In this document: one piece after another, positions 61,604 to 64,000 of the stretch
How the letters are laid out: every line of letters begins with the position of its first letter
Numbering within the stretch: position 1 is the first letter of the stretch
Assembly: GCF_003999975.1 (NCBI RefSeq)
Contig: NZ_RJAC01000002.1
Location: forward strand, 310,001 to 374,000
Reading direction: 5' to 3'
DNA length: 64,000 nt
Source of the DNA: Actinoplanes solisilvae
GTDB lineage: Bacteria; Actinomycetota; Actinomycetes; Mycobacteriales; Micromonosporaceae
Notes under the pieces: model-generated
What the model was told of the DNA's origin: nothing
Database searches by the model: none
What the model saw: the letters and a program-made list of their open reading frames with translations, nothing else
Program-made: the position numbers and the translations under genes

Positions 61604-64000
61604 TCAGATCACTGCGCGGAGCCTGCGGACCTCTCCTGAGGGGGTGTTCGCCGGCTCGGTCTGGGCGCTGAACCAGGCCTCGAGACGCTCGTACGGCAGG
61701 GGGCGGCTGAACAGATAGCCCTGGCCGATCTCGCAGCCCATCTCTTCGAGCAGGTCAAGGGTCAGCTCACTCTCGACCCCCTCGGCCACGACCGTGAGGC
61801 CGAACTCGCGGGACAGGCTGATCACCGCCCGGACGATCGCGAGGTCGCCGGTGTCGGTGGCCATGCCCTGCACGAAGCTGTCGTCGATCTTCACCTCGTG
61901 CACCGGCCATTGGCGCAGATAGGACAGCGAGGACGCACCGGTGCCGAAGTCGTCGACGCTGAGCCGCACCCCGAGGTCGCGCAGGCGGTAGAGGGTCGGC
62001 AGGACGCGTTCGATGTCGCCGAGCATGCCGGGCTCGGAGATCTCGAAGGTCACCTGGGCGGCGGCCACCCCGTACGTCTCGAGCAGTGTGGCGACCTGGT
62101 CGGGGAAGCGGGAGTCGAGCAGGGTGCGCACCGACAGGTTGACCGCGATCGAGAGCGGCCTTTCCTGGTCGGCCCACTCGCGGCAGCGACGCAGGCCCTC
62201 GGTGAGCACCACCTCGGTGAGCCGGGAGAGCTGGCCGGTGTGCTCGGCGACGGCGATGAAGTCTTCGGGGGCCACCTCGCCCTGGGCCGGGTGCTGCCAG
62301 CGGGCGAGGCACTCGACGCCGACCAGATGACGGTCGGTGAGCGTGACCTTGGGCTGGAAGTAGACCTCGAGGGCGCCGCTGTCGAGAGCCGTACGCAGGT
62401 CGGCCGCGATGCCGAGACGGCGGACGGCGCGGGACTCCAGGGCGGGGTGGAAGAGCTGCACCCCGTACGGAAGGACCTTGGCGGCGTTGGCGGCCAGCTC
62501 GGCCCGTTGCAGCAGCATCTCGGGGTCGCTGCCGTGGTCGGGATAGACGGCCACGCCGACCGCGGTGTCGATGTCGAGGGTGAGCGTGCCGACCGTCATC
62601 GGGCCGCGCAGTTCCTCGCGCATGTCGGTGGCGAGCTGGACCGTGGAGTCGGTGCTCTCGGCGCGCAGCGTGACCACGAACTCGTCGCCGCCGATGCGGC
62701 CCACCAACGCGCCCGGGCCGGCGATGGCGCGCAGCCGACCGGCCACCTCGGCGAGCAGCTTGTCGCCGGCGGCGTGGCCCATCGACTCGTTCACGTCGCG
62801 CTGGCCGTCGACGTCGAAGAGCAGGAGTGCGACGACCTCGTCCTCGGCGCGCACCTTGACCGACTCGGCGAGCGCGTCGGTGACCCGGCGCCGGTTGGGC
62901 AATGCGGTGAGGCGGTCGTGGTAGGCGTCGTAGCGGAGCCGGTCGACCAGCCGCGAGTTCTCGACCGCGACCGCGACATGCGCGGCGATGGTCTCGAGCA
63001 CCTGCACGTCGGCCGGGCGGAAGCTGCGGGAGTCGCCGAGCCGGTTGACCACCTCGAGGCTGCCGACCGAGGTCTGGCCCGACTGCAGCGGGACCACGAT
63101 GACGTCTTTTATCTTGGTGTCGCGCAGCGCCTGCCGCATCGCCTCGGAGGCGGGGAACTGCGGGCCGACCGCCAGCGTGCGCCCATCGCCGATCGCCTTC
63201 TCGCGGATCGCGGCGGGAGTGAGCGAGAGGTCGAGCAGGCCTTTGTTCTCGACCCGGGCCGTGAGCAGCACCTCCGGGTGCCGGCCCTGGGGCAGGAGCC
63301 AGAGGGTGGCGTACTCGGAGCGCATCAGCGCCTGGACTCGGCCGAGCATGACGTCGGGCAGCCCGGCGTCGCTGCTCTCGTCACGGACGGCCTTGGTGAG
63401 CTCGTAGACGTCGGACAGGGTGCGGTGCTGCCGGTAGAACTCGGCGAACGAGCGCAGCATGAGGATCAGCGCGAGCACCAGGAAGGCGAGCAGCAGGGCC
63501 GACCAGGTGGTGGCCTCGAGCGCGACCAGGAAGATCAGGCCGATGACCGAGTTGATGCCGGACATCGTCCACACGGGCAACGTGCCACGCAGGACCTCCT
63601 GGCCGGCCTTGGCGCTCTGCACCACGGCCATCACCCCGGCCAGGCTGAGCACCTCGACCAGGACGCTGAGCCCGACGGCGGCGAAAAGGATGGCCCAGGT
63701 GCCCGGGCCGGCGCCGCGGATCTCGGGCAGCGCGGCGATCAGGAGAACGGCGGCCGCCGCACCGGCGGCCGACTTCGCGACGTTGAACCAGAGCTTGCTG
63801 GCCACCACGTCGTTACGGCGGGCCAGCTGGGCGATCAGCAGCGCCAGGGTCATCACGAGGATGACCATCGTCGGCGGCAGGTAGTAGAGCGCGAGCAGAA
63901 ACGGGACTTCGGTGATGTAGACGCTGATGGTGCTGCGCCGGATCACCACGTTGACGACGCCGATGTAGGCCACCATGACGCCGGCGAGGGCGATCAGCCC
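61604..64000 (-). CDS. Membrane GGDEF-EAL protein with GAF domain (5' end outside window)
   Basis: The frame is open to the window edge, so the N-terminus is missing; 798 residues are visible. Several membrane helices come first (EVPFLLALYYLPPTMVILVM and following), then a GAF domain (VMLGRVQALMRSEYATLWLL to AAHVAVAVENSRLVDRL), a GGDEF domain with intact GRIGGDEFVV, and an EAL domain. The EAL motif reads ECL, but the metal and catalytic residues NLS, EISE, DDFGTG, VKIDDSF, EGVE and GQGYLF are kept. Both cyclic-di-GMP synthesis and breakdown are possible; which dominates cannot be told. Confidence 0.92.
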   Translation of the reverse strand, partial: GLIALAGVMVAYIGVVNVVIRRSTISVYITEVPFLLALYYLPPTMVILVMTLALLIAQLARRNDVVASKLWFNVAKSAAGAAAAVLLIAALPEIRGAGPGTWAILFAAVGLSVLVEVLSLAGVMAVVQSAKAGQEVLRGTLPVWTMSGINSVIGLIFLVALEATTWSALLLAFLVLALILMLRSFAEFYRQHRTLSDVYELTKAVRDESSDAGLPDVMLGRVQALMRSEYATLWLLPQGRHPEVLLTARVENKGLLDLSLTPAAIREKAIGDGRTLAVGPQFPASEAMRQALRDTKIKDVIVVPLQSGQTSVGSLEVVNRLGDSRSFRPADVQVLETIAAHVAVAVENSRLVDRLRYDAYHDRLTALPNRRRVTDALAESVKVRAEDEVVALLLFDVDGQRDVNESMGHAAGDKLLAEVAGRLRAIAGPGALVGRIGGDEFVVTLRAESTDSTVQLATDMREELRGPMTVGTLTLDIDTAVGVAVYPDHGSDPEMLLQRAELAANAAKVLPYGVQLFHPALESRAVRRLGIAADLRTALDSGALEVYFQPKVTLTDRHLVGVECLARWQHPAQGEVAPEDFIAVAEHTGQLSRLTEVVLTEGLRRCREWADQERPLSIAVNLSVRTLLDSRFPDQVATLLETYGVAAAQVTFEISEPGMLGDIERVLPTLYRLRDLGVRLSVDDFGTGASSLSYLRQWPVHEVKIDDSFVQGMATDTGDLAIVRAVISLSREFGLTVVAEGVESELTLDLLEEMGCEIGQGYLFSRPLPYERLEAWFSAQTEPANTPSGEVRRLRAVI

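Overview
The window is 64 kb of GC-rich (about 70%) actinobacterial chromosome. Strong GGAGG-type ribosome sites, many GTG and TTG starts, a conservon (histidine kinase, roadblock, DUF742, GTPase) and the gene order around rpoBC and the S10-spc-alpha cluster point to an actinomycete. Protein sequences look most like Micromonosporaceae such as Actinoplanes or Micromonospora; that placement rests on familiarity, not a search. Nothing looks recently transferred, and I see no IS element, integrase, phage gene or CRISPR array.

Layout. 1-3053: end of an aminotransferase gene, then glmM and rplM-rpsI. 3733-4875: a lone HemD/winged-helix protein resembling the nitrate regulator NnaR. 5025-9393: a four-gene conservon. 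9810-13015, divergent: a lipoprotein substrate-binding gene and an ABC ATPase with no permease, then a polytopic membrane protein. 13057-18700: a seven-gene thiamin operon (thiE-thiO-thiS-thiG-thiE/tenI-like-thiD-thiC) behind a TPP riboswitch. 18734-22696: an ABC-F ATPase, an RsmC-like methyltransferase, a small anchored protein and truA. 22831-42357: the alpha, spc and S10 ribosomal clusters with infA, map, adk, secY and tuf. 42477-46807: the rest of the str operon and two small membrane proteins. 46875-55867: rpoC, rpoB, rplL, rplJ. 56330-57843: a two-gene ABC exporter. 57910-61510: rplA, nusG, secE, tRNA-Trp, hadB/hadA-like genes, rpmG, tRNA-Met, tRNA-Thr. 61604-end: a membrane GGDEF-EAL protein cut by the window edge. 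Almost everything after 13 kb is on the minus strand.

How it works together. About 37 kb encodes the core of translation, transcription and Sec export. Sigma70-type promoters can be read upstream of rplM, infA, rpsJ, rpsL, rpoB and rplJ, and several leaders or intercistronic gaps carry strong hairpins suited to autoregulation.

Main points of interest: (i) rplK (L11) is absent from its usual place between nusG and rplA; (ii) a 28-codon MSERSER mini-ORF sits exactly between rplN and rplX, with its own Shine-Dalgarno and a GTGA overlap to rplX; (iii) rpsJ and rpsL leaders share a 29-nt element (two mismatches) at the same distance from the start codon; (iv) helically phased GTTCAC/GTGAAC half-sites lie upstream of the S10 promoter; (v) three back-to-back hairpins precede rpsM, where S4 regulates the alpha operon in other bacteria; (vi) the substrate-binding/ATPase pair without permease lies beside the conservon.
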